From contig JARGNG010000004.1 in the NCBI GenBank assembly GCA_029213265.1, positions 124,001-188,000 on the forward strand: a stretch of DNA of 64,000 nucleotides, written 5' to 3'. The notes under the pieces are model-generated. The model had not been told where the DNA came from and searched no databases. It saw nothing but the letters and a program-made list of their open reading frames with translations. Numbering within the stretch: the stretch's first letter is position 1; each line of letters begins with the position of its first letter. Below are positions 45,353 to 54,956 of this stretch, one piece after another. This DNA comes from Verrucomicrobiales bacterium. Lineage in GTDB: Bacteria > Verrucomicrobiota > Verrucomicrobiia > Verrucomicrobiales > DEV007. A program made the position numbers and the translations under genes.

Positions 45353-46171
45353 TCACGGAACGCGGGGAAACTTCGAGAAATCAGGTTTCCGCTTTTCCAC
45401 AAATGCATTTTTCCCTTCCTTGGCTTCCTCCGACATGTAGTAAAGAAGCGTGGCATTTCCGGCCAGATCGAGGAGACCCATCTGACCATCGCAATCAGCA
45501 TTGAGCGCGGTCTTCAAACAGCGCAGAGCCAGCGGCGAATGATCGAGAATCTCCCGGCACCACTGCACGGTCTCTTCCTCCAACTTCTCAAGCGGAACGA
45601 CGGTGTTCACCAACCCCATGTCGAGCGCCTGCTGCGCGTCATACTGGCGGCAGAGAAACCAGATTTCCCGGGCCTTCTTCTGTCCTACAATCCGTGCCAG
45701 GTAGCTGGAACCGAGGCCTCCGTCGAAGGAACCGACTTTGGGGCCGGTTTGTCCGAACCGTGCGTTCTCAGCCGCAACCGTCAGGTCACATACGATGTGA
45801 AGGACGTGACCACCTCCGATCGCATATCCGGCCACCATCGCGATGACCGGCTTGGGAAGAGAGCGGATCTTTTTCTGCACATCGAGAATGTTGAGCCGGG
45901 GCACCCCGTCGTCGCCAACGTATCCGGCGTGGCCCCGTACTTTCTGGTCGCCACCTGAACAGAAAGCGAGATCCCCTTCCCCCGTCAAAATGATCACGCC
46001 GACTTCGGGGGCTTCGTGAGCGAGGTCGAAAGCCACCAGCATTTCTTTAACCGTCTGGGGACGAAAGGCATTGCGCACCTCGGGTCGGTTGATCGTAATC
46101 TTGGCGATCTGTCCATCCTCCGTTTTCTCGTAACGAAGGTCTTCAAAGTCGTAAGCGGAAATCCAGTTCAT
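45353..46171 (-). CDS. menB: 1,4-dihydroxy-2-naphthoyl-CoA synthase
   Basis: A 272-residue crotonase-fold enzyme. The oxyanion-hole region (F-C-S-G-G-D-Q) and Y-A-I-G-G-G-H-V-L are typical of MenB, as is the late [11 protein letters not shown]. It closes the second ring of the naphthoquinone from o-succinylbenzoyl-CoA. Length and sequence fit the family closely. It lies 46 bases downstream of menH. A thioesterase for its product (menI) is not in the window. Confidence 0.95.
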   Translation of the reverse strand: MNWISAYDFEDLRYEKTEDGQIAKITINRPEVRNAFRPQTVKEMLVAFDLAHEAPEVGVIILTGEGDLAFCSGGDQKVRGHAGYVGDDGVPRLNILDVQKKIRSLPKPVIAMVAGYAIGGGHVLHIVCDLTVAAENARFGQTGPKVGSFDGGLGSSYLARIVGQKKAREIWFLCRQYDAQQALDMGLVNTVVPLEKLEEETVQWCREILDHSPLALRCLKTALNADCDGQMGLLDLAGNATLLYYMSEEAKEGKNAFVEKRKPDFSKFPRVP

Positions 46172-46217
46172 AATCGTATTCGGGAGCCTAGCGAAGATGG
46201 CCCTGCACGCAAAGAGA

Positions 46218-46928
46218 TTACGTTGACGAGGAGGAGGTGATGCACGTTATCCAACGGGAAATTTCATCGGTAAGACATGGCGACCGCAGCACCCGGTGAC
46301 CGCATCGGGGAATCACGAAATGCTCGAAGCGGGAAAAGACGTCCTTCATCTCCTCCCCGATGGCCCGAAACTTTTCATCGGTCTCCCCACTCACCCATAG
46401 AACAGGAGCGGTGAACCCGCGCAAATTTCTCCGCAAATCATCCTGCCGTCCGAGGGACCAGGTCTCAAACGCAAGCGCCACGGACTGCCTTTGATTCTCC
46501 AGCGCCAACTGATCATCCGATGCCTCGCCGGTTGCGAGAACCCCCTGCTCATTCCATTTTCTGAGAAAATCGCCCCATGGCATCTCTCTCGCATGGCCCG
46601 CCCAAACGTCATCCGATTCCCGACGCGCGGCCCGGTCATTGACAAGGCTGAGTCCGGGATGAGCCGATGCAATGATCGCACCGGTCCAACGATCCGGATG
46701 AATTGCCATCGCATGCAGGGCGATCCGGCCCCCGAGAGAATAGCCCGCCAGGATCGGCTTTTCCATGCCCCCGGATAAAGACGTCGCGACCTCATGAGCC
46801 ATTTCAAAAAACGAAAGAGACGAATGCTCCCACAAATCCACGGCACGAAGACCCGGCAGATCGAGCGCCTCCCAATCGCGAGTCGAACCGAGGTTCCCGT
46901 GAAGCGCGAGGATTTCAGGTGGAGTCAT
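46218..46928 (-). CDS. menH: SHCHC synthase-like alpha/beta hydrolase
   Basis: The ATG at 46928 overlaps the menD stop as ATGA and gives 236 residues. The alpha/beta-hydrolase features are L-A-L-H-G-N-L-G-S near the start, the nucleophile elbow G-Y-S-L-G-G, an Asp in S-G-E-T-D-E-K and a late His in I-P-R-C-G-H. In the pathway MenH eliminates pyruvate from SEPHCHC. Its place directly behind menD supports this role. The C terminus ends in an S-S-S-S run. Confidence 0.85.
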   Translation of the reverse strand: MTPPEILALHGNLGSTRDWEALDLPGLRAVDLWEHSSLSFFEMAHEVATSLSGGMEKPILAGYSLGGRIALHAMAIHPDRWTGAIIASAHPGLSLVNDRAARRESDDVWAGHAREMPWGDFLRKWNEQGVLATGEASDDQLALENQRQSVALAFETWSLGRQDDLRRNLRGFTAPVLWVSGETDEKFRAIGEEMKDVFSRFEHFVIPRCGHRVLRSPCLTDEISRWITCITSSSST

Positions 46929-48499
46929 TGCCAATCCGCCCAAAATGCCTCCGTGGCTTCCTCGTCGGGGAGAATTTCAATGAGGACGTGGTCGCCCGCG
47001 ATTTTCGGAGGCTCCTCCCCGGCCTTCCAACAGAGATAGTCCAGCCCCCACATTTCCGCCCACGAGGCAAAGCAATGGTGATGTCGATTCTCCGTGAACT
47101 TTTTCTCAGACGCCTTCAGCCCCGCCATACTGGGAAGCCGGGAAAAAATTCGTCCTCCACCGTTGTTCATCACGACGATTCTCCGACGTCCTTCCGACAA
47201 TTGCTCCAGGAGAGCTGGCGCATTGAGATCGTAGAGAGCCGTCAAATCACCAAAGATGCCCCACGATTCGGGCCCACCTTCGGCCATGCCCAAAAACGTC
47301 GCCACTTCTCCGTCGATTCCGTTGGCTCCGCGATTGGCGAAACAGTGGGGATGGGAAAGCGATGGGGACGCCGCAAGATTCCATTCGCGAATGGGAAGAC
47401 TATTCCCGAGAAAAACGAGAGCCTCTTCGGGGATCCTCTCCGAAAGCTGACGCATCAGGGCGGGTTCCGAATTCGGATGGCTGGCAAGAAGCGTTTCCAA
47501 TAGGGCTGCCGCACTCCCCGATTCCTTCGGGCTTTTGTTGCCTTGAGAAAAACCAACTTCCCACTCCGAAAGGTCGGGGAACTCCTCCACCACGAGATGG
47601 CGCGAGGGGCGGGCCAGCCCGGAGAAGGGACGCCGGGTCACGGACAACACTTCGATCTCCCGATGGATCTCCAAGTCACGCCAGAAGCGGAGGCTGGGAA
47701 CGCCGCCAATTCGAAGAATTTCCCGTGGACTCAGGCTCGCGACCTCCTTCTCAGCCCGGAGAAGCCAGGGAGCCAGCCTCTCACTTTCCCGTAACCCGCT
47801 CGTCGCCTCCGCCCACACCGGAACGGCGAGGTCAGCGAGAAAATTCTCCACCGTCTCCTGCCAGTCCCCCGGGATCTCCCCCAGCACGACGACGAGGGAA
47901 TGGCAGTTCGCCACAAACGCTTCGATACTGAGGTCGTCCGCGTGGGCATGAACGGCATCGCCGGTGGGCAACGCAATTTCCGACCAGTCCTCCACCCGGT
48001 CTTCCGCCTTCGGCTCCTCAAGGCAGACGTTGAGATGGAGCGGCTCGTTGCGCGGCCATTTCAATACCCAGCTCAAGTCGGTCGCCTCCTGCACATCGAT
48101 CGAAACCGGGGCATAGTGCCCGAAGATTCCTTTTTGCTCAATCGCCTGGGGAGCCCCGCTCCCGCGAAACGAAGCAGGGCGATCAGCTGTGACAAGGATG
48201 AGAGGAACCCCGCTGTAGTAGGCTTCGATTGTCGCCGGAAGCAATTCCGCTACGGCCGTACCCGAAGTCGTCAGGACCGCGACCGGCTCCCCTTTTGCCT
48301 TCGACAGTCCCAGCGCAAAAAACGAGGCCGAGCGTTCGTCAAAATGATGCCAAATCCGGAGCTCCTTTTTCTCCGATACCGCGAGCAGGGACGATACCAG
48401 CGGAGTATTTCTCGCTCCGGCACATACGACAAACTGGCTCACTCCGAGCCCTGCAAGGTGGCCCAGCGTCGCTCCGGCCAACTCTGCGTTCGACGTCAT
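46925..48499 (-). CDS. menD: SEPHCHC synthase (menaquinone biosynthesis, ThDP-dependent)
   Basis: The ATG at 48499 overlaps the menF stop as ATGA and gives 524 residues. The N-terminal pyrimidine domain shows C-A-G-A-R-N-T-P-L and D-E-R-S-A-S-F-F-A-L-G, in which MenD proteins normally have C-P-G-S-R-S; T-T-S-G-T-A-V-A follows. The C-terminal domain holds N-R-G-A-N-G-I-D-G and N-N-G-G-G, the thiamine diphosphate and Mg site. It adds 2-oxoglutarate to isochorismate. Translation is coupled on both sides to menF and menH. Confidence 0.94.
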   Translation of the reverse strand: MTSNAELAGATLGHLAGLGVSQFVVCAGARNTPLVSSLLAVSEKKELRIWHHFDERSASFFALGLSKAKGEPVAVLTTSGTAVAELLPATIEAYYSGVPLILVTADRPASFRGSGAPQAIEQKGIFGHYAPVSIDVQEATDLSWVLKWPRNEPLHLNVCLEEPKAEDRVEDWSEIALPTGDAVHAHADDLSIEAFVANCHSLVVVLGEIPGDWQETVENFLADLAVPVWAEATSGLRESERLAPWLLRAEKEVASLSPREILRIGGVPSLRFWRDLEIHREIEVLSVTRRPFSGLARPSRHLVVEEFPDLSEWEVGFSQGNKSPKESGSAAALLETLLASHPNSEPALMRQLSERIPEEALVFLGNSLPIREWNLAASPSLSHPHCFANRGANGIDGEVATFLGMAEGGPESWGIFGDLTALYDLNAPALLEQLSEGRRRIVVMNNGGGRIFSRLPSMAGLKASEKKFTENRHHHCFASWAEMWGLDYLCWKAGEEPPKIAGDHVLIEILPDEEATEAFWADWQ

Positions 48500-49509
48500 A
48501 TCCCGAGAAGAGATTTCACTGAATTTCGCTTCAATGCAAGCTCTCTCCACTCTCGATCAAATCGACTTCCCTCGACCAACCCAACGCCACTCGGAAGGCT
48601 GACATCACGCCCGCTCCATGAAACATTCCGTATCGCGACAAGAACTTGAAAAAAACCTTCATGCACCGCGCCGAAAGGAGCCCCGAATTCCTCCGGCACT
48701 CCGAGTCTCCGCCGATACTCCACCAGTTGCTCCAGCGCGCCTTCACCGCGAGGGCAGGCCCCCAGTGCCGGAGTCGGGTGAAGGCTCTTAACCAGTCGGT
48801 TCAGATCCCGGTCCGACTCCCCCAAATGCACTTCAAGCCGGGTCAAAAAATGCACGATGGACCCGAGATCGAGCAAGGTCCTCTCATCTCGCTTTACCTC
48901 CCCCAGAGGCGCCAGTAACTCCTCGAGGTAATCCGCCACCAGTTCGTGCTCACGAATTTCCTTTGGGTCGGTCGGGAAAGACTCGACCTCGTGGCGGGGA
49001 GCCGTTCCGGCCAGGGCCATCGTTTCCAGAACGCCATGGCTCACGGTAAAAAGCTGCTCGGGAGTGGCACCTATCATTCCGTTTCCGTTCTCAACATATC
49101 CGTATCCCCACAGCGTCTCGGGAGCAGCGATGATCGCTTTCACTAACGCGGCAGGCTCTCCGCGATGGAGGATGCCCCGCTCGGAAAGAACGGGTACGGA
49201 TTTCTTCAAATCGCCGGATTCAATCTGGGAAAGAATTTCGTCAAACACTCCTCTCACGTCTCCGTCGCCCAGCCCCGACCAGGCGATCTCCGGAAGCGGG
49301 GTCGATCCATTTTCTGTAAGGAGGGTGCCCAGATCGGGCGTTACAAAACTCCGTTCCGGAATTCTCCACGGGGCCGGGTCCGACAACTCAAAGTTATTCC
49401 GGTAAAAGGCGGTGGCCCCGTCCTCCGGAGGGCAATCGCTTGCCACAAACGGACCCATGCCGCAGAGATAGCGCTGCGGAGCCAGTTTGATAAAAGCGAA
49501 ATCGTTCAT
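48496..49509 (-). CDS. menF: Isochorismate synthase
   Basis: A 337-residue chorismate-utilising enzyme that starts the men cluster. The Mg-binding region P-K-E-I-R-E-H-E-L-V, the L-H-P-T-P-A-L-G-A-C-P segment and the late E-G-S-R-F-D-R-E-W-R-E are visible. The normally conserved R-G-x-Y-x-G-P-x-G is replaced by P-E-E-F-G-A-P-F-G, and the protein is shorter than typical MenF (about 430). Its coupling to menD makes the assignment firm by context. It is divergent from argA with a 159-base gap. Confidence 0.85.
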   Translation of the reverse strand: MNDFAFIKLAPQRYLCGMGPFVASDCPPEDGATAFYRNNFELSDPAPWRIPERSFVTPDLGTLLTENGSTPLPEIAWSGLGDGDVRGVFDEILSQIESGDLKKSVPVLSERGILHRGEPAALVKAIIAAPETLWGYGYVENGNGMIGATPEQLFTVSHGVLETMALAGTAPRHEVESFPTDPKEIREHELVADYLEELLAPLGEVKRDERTLLDLGSIVHFLTRLEVHLGESDRDLNRLVKSLHPTPALGACPRGEGALEQLVEYRRRLGVPEEFGAPFGAVHEGFFQVLVAIRNVSWSGRDVSLPSGVGLVEGSRFDREWRELALKRNSVKSLLGI

Positions 49510-49668
49510 GCTGAGTCGGGAAAAACGGCATTTCTTCCGATTTCCCCTGTTCCTGTATAGGAGGATTACGAAAATGGCAAATATCAGGGTGCGATTCCAT
49601 CAGATCCCTTCCCGATTTCTTTCCCATGCAAATCGGGCCGTTTCGAGTACGTTACTGCCGATTTCGGC

Positions 49669-50943
49669 ATGAATTTCAGCGACCTCAGAGCTATTCTCCA
49701 GTATGTCCCGCAGTTTCGCGGACGTACCTTCGTGGTCGCGCTCGACGGGGCTGTGATTGATTCTCCGGATTTTTCGAACATCCTTCTCGATCTCTCCGTG
49801 TTGCGTTCGCTGAATATCAAGGTCGTCCTCGTGCACGGTGCCGCCGCTCAGATTGAGGCATTGGGGGAAAAGCGGGACATTCCACTCTCCAACGTCGATG
49901 GAACGGGCGTGACGGATGAGACGACGCTGGAAGTGAGCATGGATGCGATCTCCCGGTTGAGTAATTCCGTCATGCAGAGCCTCACCACCGTGAAGCTGCA
50001 GGCGGCGACGGCCAACGCGATTCACGCCCATCCCGCCGGGATCATTGGGGGGGTGGATACACTTTTCACCGGTACGATTGAGCGGATCGATGCCGATGTG
50101 CTGCAGAGCTTTCTCGATCAGAGTATTCTTCCGGTCGTTCCCCCGGTCGGGTTCGATGCCGATGGCCAGACTCTCCGCGTGAATTCCGATGCGGTTGCCC
50201 GTGAGGTAGCGATTGCGCTGGGAGCGGAAAAGATTCTTTTCGTCTCCACCGATGATCCCCGCACCAGCATCGCTCACGATCAACGAAACTGGTCGAGCGA
50301 AAGTGCTCTCGAATTTCTGGCCGAGAATCCCGGTCTCTCCAGTGGACTTTCCTCCAAACTCAAACACGGAGCAGTCGCAACCCGTGACGGCGTGACCCGC
50401 GTCCACCTGATTGGCAGTGAAAATGCCGATGCCATACTCGCCGAGGTCTTCAGCAATGAAGGAGTCGGTCTCATGGTCTATTCCGATGCCTATCAGAGCA
50501 TTCGGCCTGCCACTCGCGGCGATGTGGATGAGCTCTACCTGCTCATCCACCGTGCGATGGAGGAAGAGCAGCTCGTTGAGCGCAGCCGGAGCGAAATTCT
50601 CGCTTCGATCGAAGATTTCATCATTCTCGAAATCGACGGGAACATTGTCGGCTCCGTCGCGGTTCACTTCTACGAATCCGAAAACAAGGCCGAACTCGCC
50701 TGTCTCTATGTCAAGCGCGGCCACACCGGCCAGGGTTATGGGAGCATCCTCGTCCAAGCTGCTCTTGATCGCGCCAAGCAACTAAATTCCAACCAGTTAT
50801 TTGCCCTTTCCACACAGGCAGCAGGCTATTTGGAGAAGGAGGGATTTCAGCGGGAGGAGGACCTTTCCAAACTCCCTCCCGGTCGTCGGGAAAAGTGGGA
50901 GACCAATCAACGAAACGCCCTGCTGCTGGTGCGGGCGATCTAG
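49669..50943 (+). CDS. argA: Amino-acid N-acetyltransferase (N-acetylglutamate synthase)
   Basis: A 424-residue protein with an amino-acid kinase-like domain (about 1-275; V-L-V-H-G-A-A-A-Q, R-V-N-S-D-A-V-A) and a C-terminal GNAT domain (about 285-424; A-C-L-Y-V-K-R-G-H-T-G-Q-G-Y-G binds acetyl-CoA). This is the classic ArgA architecture: the kinase-like part senses arginine and the GNAT domain makes N-acetylglutamate for arginine synthesis. The stop overlaps that of the convergent kinase-PP2C gene in a shared CTAG. Confidence 0.93.
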   Translation: MNFSDLRAILQYVPQFRGRTFVVALDGAVIDSPDFSNILLDLSVLRSLNIKVVLVHGAAAQIEALGEKRDIPLSNVDGTGVTDETTLEVSMDAISRLSNSVMQSLTTVKLQAATANAIHAHPAGIIGGVDTLFTGTIERIDADVLQSFLDQSILPVVPPVGFDADGQTLRVNSDAVAREVAIALGAEKILFVSTDDPRTSIAHDQRNWSSESALEFLAENPGLSSGLSSKLKHGAVATRDGVTRVHLIGSENADAILAEVFSNEGVGLMVYSDAYQSIRPATRGDVDELYLLIHRAMEEEQLVERSRSEILASIEDFIILEIDGNIVGSVAVHFYESENKAELACLYVKRGHTGQGYGSILVQAALDRAKQLNSNQLFALSTQAAGYLEKEGFQREEDLSKLPPGRREKWETNQRNALLLVRAI

Positions 50944-52157
50944 TCCACGCCGACGACGAATAAGGTCGTGTCATCCACTCCGGCCTCTCCAAACGACCAG
51001 TCGAGAATCCGTTGAGCGATCTCTTCCGCAGAGCTCCCCTTTTCAACGCCGTCTTCAAAAGCCTGGGCAATATTCTTGTTCCAAAGCCCGTCGATGACAC
51101 CGTCGGAGCAAATCAGGAACCAGTCACCGGGCTCCAGCGAGGACGTATCGACCTGAGGGCGAACATACTGACATCCGCCTCCGATGGCCTGCTGAAGAAT
51201 GTTCCGTCTTGGATGCATTCGCATTTCCCGTTCATTGATTTTTCCGGAACGAAACTGGCCTCCGAGAACACTATGATCAAAAGTCAATTGGGACAGCTCG
51301 CCGTTTCGATAGCGATAAAACCGGCTGTCCCCGACGTGAGCAAAGTAGACCTTGGTGCGGTAGAACAGCCCGCAAACGACAGTGGCCCCCATGCCCTTCA
51401 GATGCTTACTGTTGTCGCCCGTCCGCTTCACATAGTCGTGGAGCGAACTGACGGCGGCCTCCAGGATCGCTTCCGGATCCGATGCGCCGTGAAAATCTCC
51501 CATCATCGCCGGGAGAAACCGCCGCAGTTCCCGAACGACAAGAGCACTGGCCACTTCTCCACCGTTCTGACCGCCCATTCCATCACTGACCGCAAAAACG
51601 AGACCGTCTTCATCGATGCTCTGCTTTCCAGCGAGCTCGCAGGACTCCGCCCATCCTCCATGAGAGGAAAAGACCGAAAGAGAATCCTGATTCCCCGGTT
51701 TTCTTCGTCCGTCCCGGGTCAACCCTGCCCATTGAAGCGTACGGTGAGCTTCGTCGCTGTCCTTCCGGTTTTTCGGATCAGCTTTCACTTCGGCAAGTTC
51801 GAAATCGATGATGTTGAATTCCCCCGCCCTGCCATTGTAGGTGATATTGCGCGGAAACGGATCGTCGTGCACGACTCCATACTCCTCTTCCAGAATTCTG
51901 AACAACTCGTCCGACTTTCCCTGACTGATACTCGCCTCCGCCGGGGCCCCGCAATTGGTCGTCACAATCGTGAGCGTTTCCGGATCACTATCGAGAAGCC
52001 TCGGGACGTAATCGCAACCGCGGGCCTCCAATGCCTTGAGCACCTTGATCTCGTTCGCAAAGCGGCCTTCCTTATCGGTTCCACGAAAGGTTTTGTGAAC
52101 CCGGCCATCATAGCCGATTTTCACGATGGAGCGGATACCGTCTTTGGCGATTTTCAT
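50940..52157 (-). CDS. Kinase-like domain fused to PP2C-type Ser/Thr phosphatase
   Basis: A 405-residue soluble fusion. Residues about 1-140 look like a minimal protein kinase of the RIO/Bud32 type: V-H-K-T-F carries a likely ATP-binding Lys, F-A-N-E-I-K-V-L a helix-C Glu, V-V-H-D-D-P-F-P-R-N the catalytic loop (H-x-D-x4-N) and I-I-D-F-E the metal-binding Asp. There is no clear Gly-rich loop. Residues about 155-405 are PP2C with metal sites in G-N-Q-D-S, S-D-G-M-G-G, C-S-D-G-V-I-D-G and V-D-D-T-T. Kinase and phosphatase on one chain suggest a switch acting on a shared target or on itself. No partner gene is evident nearby. Confidence 0.85.
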   Translation of the reverse strand: MKIAKDGIRSIVKIGYDGRVHKTFRGTDKEGRFANEIKVLKALEARGCDYVPRLLDSDPETLTIVTTNCGAPAEASISQGKSDELFRILEEEYGVVHDDPFPRNITYNGRAGEFNIIDFELAEVKADPKNRKDSDEAHRTLQWAGLTRDGRRKPGNQDSLSVFSSHGGWAESCELAGKQSIDEDGLVFAVSDGMGGQNGGEVASALVVRELRRFLPAMMGDFHGASDPEAILEAAVSSLHDYVKRTGDNSKHLKGMGATVVCGLFYRTKVYFAHVGDSRFYRYRNGELSQLTFDHSVLGGQFRSGKINEREMRMHPRRNILQQAIGGGCQYVRPQVDTSSLEPGDWFLICSDGVIDGLWNKNIAQAFEDGVEKGSSAEEIAQRILDWSFGEAGVDDTTLFVVGVD

Positions 52158-52214
52158 ACAGCGGGGGATTTTCGGGATTTGTCCGGGAAATGCAACGGAG
52201 AAACAGTTCAGAGT

Positions 52215-52958
52215 TCAGTTTTTTGATGTTTGATAGGATCCTAGAAATTTCTCAAGAGACTCCTGATTGAAACGGTCTTCGTGCTTTCGAAGTTGATGGG
52301 ACAGATCGGCAGCAAATCCCTGCCCGGGATGGTAGCCCCAAGGCCCGGGTTTCCCCGCGTAGACGACCGTTCCGTTTGTATCGACAACAAAAAGCCGGAT
52401 TGGCCAGGCACCCCACCTGGTCGCGGTGCGGTCATCGATCGAATCAATCAGGATTCGAAACGGGATCTTCATTTCCTTCCGGCAAAGCAACGCGGCGTCC
52501 CGCCTCTCCAGGCTTGTCCGGGGATCAGCGACCTTGGCCAGGTCCGGATGCAATCCATCGAGCGAATGTCCCTCCCGAATGTAGATCATCACAAATTCAA
52601 ACTGGTCCCTAAATTTCGAATACACGGGCTCCACATATTGAAAACTGTCCCGCATGACATCACAGCCGTAACTCGAGAACAAAAGCACGACGGGCTTTTT
52701 CTCGTGAAGTTCCTCCAGAAAAACGCTCTCTCCCGAATCCAGGTCCGTCAGCACGAAACCCGGTGCTTTTGTCCCGTAGCACGGCGCGTTGTAAAAGCGA
52801 TGAATCACCAGATCAGACGCCATCTCGATATCGGCAACCGTCTTCCCCGAGAATTGATCCTGAAAAAACGGCTCCGGATCTTTCGCGGATGTCGAATCTT
52901 CCGCGATCCCTGAAACAGATAGAGTCAGAAGAAGCAAAATCTGGAAAACTACTTTCAC
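52215..52958 (-). CDS. Deiodinase-like thioredoxin-fold protein, exported
   Basis: The GTG at 52958 gives 247 residues with a signal peptide (V-F-Q-I-L-L-L-L-T-L-S-V-S-G); a longer reading to 53051 is possible. The segment P-V-V-L-L-F-S-S-Y-G-C-D-V-M-R followed by F-V-M-I-Y-I-R-E-G-H-S-L-D-G resembles the iodothyronine-deiodinase family, with Cys where animal enzymes have Sec. The later strand A-W-P-I-R-L-F-V-V-D-T-N-G completes a thioredoxin fold. Bacterial members have unproven, probably peroxiredoxin-like roles; no deiodination is implied. It is divergent from the DUF971 gene. Confidence 0.75.
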   Translation of the reverse strand: MKVVFQILLLLTLSVSGIAEDSTSAKDPEPFFQDQFSGKTVADIEMASDLVIHRFYNAPCYGTKAPGFVLTDLDSGESVFLEELHEKKPVVLLFSSYGCDVMRDSFQYVEPVYSKFRDQFEFVMIYIREGHSLDGLHPDLAKVADPRTSLERRDAALLCRKEMKIPFRILIDSIDDRTATRWGAWPIRLFVVDTNGTVVYAGKPGPWGYHPGQGFAADLSHQLRKHEDRFNQESLEKFLGSYQTSKN

Positions 52959-53128
52959 AACACACCATAAGGCAGCTACCGACAGGCAGCACGAAGTTTG
53001 CCGGAAAATTTCGCCCGGTCGGGATCGGAAAAAGGGGGAGGCGGAGAGCATTCCACAAATCAGGACTCCGGCTGACCTACCGTTTGCCTCTCACCGCCCC
53101 CCATGCTACCAATTCCCCGCTCCGGCAC

Positions 53129-53437
53129 ATGACCACGATTCAGGAAATTCAATTGATCGGAAAGGAAGTTGCCATCCGGTGGGAGGACGGCTCCGAGTCC
53201 TACTACCAGATGGAAAAACTTCGCGCACTTTCGCCCAGCGCCGAAACCCAGGGTGAACGCGATCTCCTCGGAAATGAAATGATGGAGGTCGATCACGGGC
53301 GTGATTTCGAAGGCACTACCGTGACTTCCTGGAATGCCGTGGGCGGCTACGCGATTCAGTTTCACTTTTCTGACGGTCACAATACCGGCATCTACTCTTT
53401 CGACTATCTCCAGGCCATCGCCCCGAAAGCGGTGTAG
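53129..53437 (+). CDS. DUF971 domain protein
   Basis: The ATG at 53129 gives 102 residues. I-R-W-E-D-G-S-E-S-Y-Y near the start and F-H-F-S-D-G-H-N-T-G-I-Y-S-F-D-Y-L near the end are DUF971 hallmarks. The domain resembles the N-terminal part of gamma-butyrobetaine hydroxylase; free-standing members are linked to iron-sulfur protein biology by context in other genomes. It is 59 bases upstream of purB in the same orientation. Confidence 0.85.
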   Translation: MTTIQEIQLIGKEVAIRWEDGSESYYQMEKLRALSPSAETQGERDLLGNEMMEVDHGRDFEGTTVTSWNAVGGYAIQFHFSDGHNTGIYSFDYLQAIAPKAV

Positions 53438-53496
53438 CTATTCTCTCCCCCTCTCATCTCTGACCACTTACGCCGCCATGCGGCTTCTCCAAGAAC

Positions 53497-54915
53497 ATGA
53501 TTCCGAACATCCTCGCTGAACGCTATTCCACGAACGCCATGAAGGCGATCTGGTCCCCTGAAGGAAAAGTCCGACTTGAGCGCGAACTCTGGGTCGCCGT
53601 GATGAAAGGCCAGAAAGACCTCGGCCTCGACATTCCGGCAGAAGCAATCGAGGCCTATGAAAAAGTGATCGACCAGATCAATCTACCCTCGATCGATGCC
53701 CGCGAACGGGTCACCCGCCACGATGTCAAAGCGCGCATCGAAGAGTTCTGTGATCTCGCCGGGCATGAGCACATCCACAAAGGAATGACGAGCCGGGATT
53801 TGACGGAAAACGTCGAGCAGCTTCAGGTCTTTCGCGCCCTCGAAGCGACCCATTTCAAGACGGCGGCCGTGCTTCACCGACTGTCAGTCAAATCGGATGA
53901 ATTTCGCGACCTTGTCATCACCGCCCGCACCCACAATGTGGCCGCCCAGATCACCACCTTCGGGAAGCGTCTCGCCATGTTCGGCGCGGAAATGCTGATC
54001 GCCGGTCAGCAATTGCAGGAACTCATTGCCGATTACCCCGCCCGTGGTTTGAAAGGGGCCGTCGGAACGCAGTTGGATCAGCTCAGCCTTTTTGAGGGAG
54101 ACGCCAACAAAGTGATGCAGCTCGAAAACAAAGTCGCGGCCCACCTCGGGATCCATCGCATTTTCACCAATGTAGGACAGGTCTACCCAAGGAGCCTGGA
54201 TCTCCAGGTCATCGCCTGCCTCAACGGAATCGCGGCGGGCCCCTCCAGCTTCGCCAAGACCATCCGGCTCATGGCCGGACATGAACTCGCGAGCGAAGGT
54301 TTCGCCAAAGGCCAGGTCGGTTCCTCGGCGATGCCGCACAAGATGAACAGTCGGAGTTGTGAACGAATCAATGGATTCAAAACGATTCTGGGTGGTCACC
54401 TCACCATGGCCTCCAGTCTCGCCGGTGATCAGTGGAACGAAGGGGACGTCTCCTGCTCCGTTGTCCGGCGTGTTATGCTCCCCGATGCATTCTTCGCGAT
54501 CGACGGCCTTCTTGAGACCATGATTACCATTCTCGATCAGATGGATGCCTACCCGGCGGTCATTGAACGCGAGAACCAGCACTACCTTCCCTTCCTCCTC
54601 AGCACCACCATCATGATGACCGCCGTCAAACGCGGCGTCGGACGGGAAACTGCGCACGAGGTGATCAAGGAACACGCCGTCGCCGCAGCGCAGGCCTACC
54701 GGAACGGAGAATCGGACTCCAACGATCTCGTCTCGCGGCTTGCCGAAGATGGACGTCTCGGAATGTCAGAGAAAGAACTGTCCTCCTGCCTCGAAGAGGG
54801 CAAAGCCAACGCAGGTGCTGTCCAGTCTCAGATCGACCGCTTTATCAACGAAGCGGCCGCGTATGCCGACAATATTGACGGGGCTGCGGACTATCAGCCT
54901 GGAAGCATTTTGTAG
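53497..54915 (+). CDS. purB: Adenylosuccinate lyase
   Basis: A 472-residue fumarase/aspartase-superfamily enzyme. The signature S-S-A-M-P-H-K-M-N-S carries the catalytic Ser loop, and G-M-T-S-R-D-L-T-E-N and T-H-N-V-A-A-Q-I-T-T-F-G-K-R hold substrate-binding residues. PurB splits fumarate from SAICAR and adenylosuccinate in purine synthesis. The size and Q-I-T-T-F-G motif fit the PurB family rather than argininosuccinate lyase. It ends 41 bases from the convergent FN3 gene. Confidence 0.95.
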   Translation: MIPNILAERYSTNAMKAIWSPEGKVRLERELWVAVMKGQKDLGLDIPAEAIEAYEKVIDQINLPSIDARERVTRHDVKARIEEFCDLAGHEHIHKGMTSRDLTENVEQLQVFRALEATHFKTAAVLHRLSVKSDEFRDLVITARTHNVAAQITTFGKRLAMFGAEMLIAGQQLQELIADYPARGLKGAVGTQLDQLSLFEGDANKVMQLENKVAAHLGIHRIFTNVGQVYPRSLDLQVIACLNGIAAGPSSFAKTIRLMAGHELASEGFAKGQVGSSAMPHKMNSRSCERINGFKTILGGHLTMASSLAGDQWNEGDVSCSVVRRVMLPDAFFAIDGLLETMITILDQMDAYPAVIERENQHYLPFLLSTTIMMTAVKRGVGRETAHEVIKEHAVAAAQAYRNGESDSNDLVSRLAEDGRLGMSEKELSSCLEEGKANAGAVQSQIDRFINEAAAYADNIDGAADYQPGSIL

Positions 54916-54956
54916 CGTTCCTCGCGACCCATTTACCCCCGGGGAATTCTGGCCGC

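Noticed and set aside
49600..50781. 393-residue antisense open frame over argA
   Set aside because: argA is certain on the other strand; the antisense translation has no family features.
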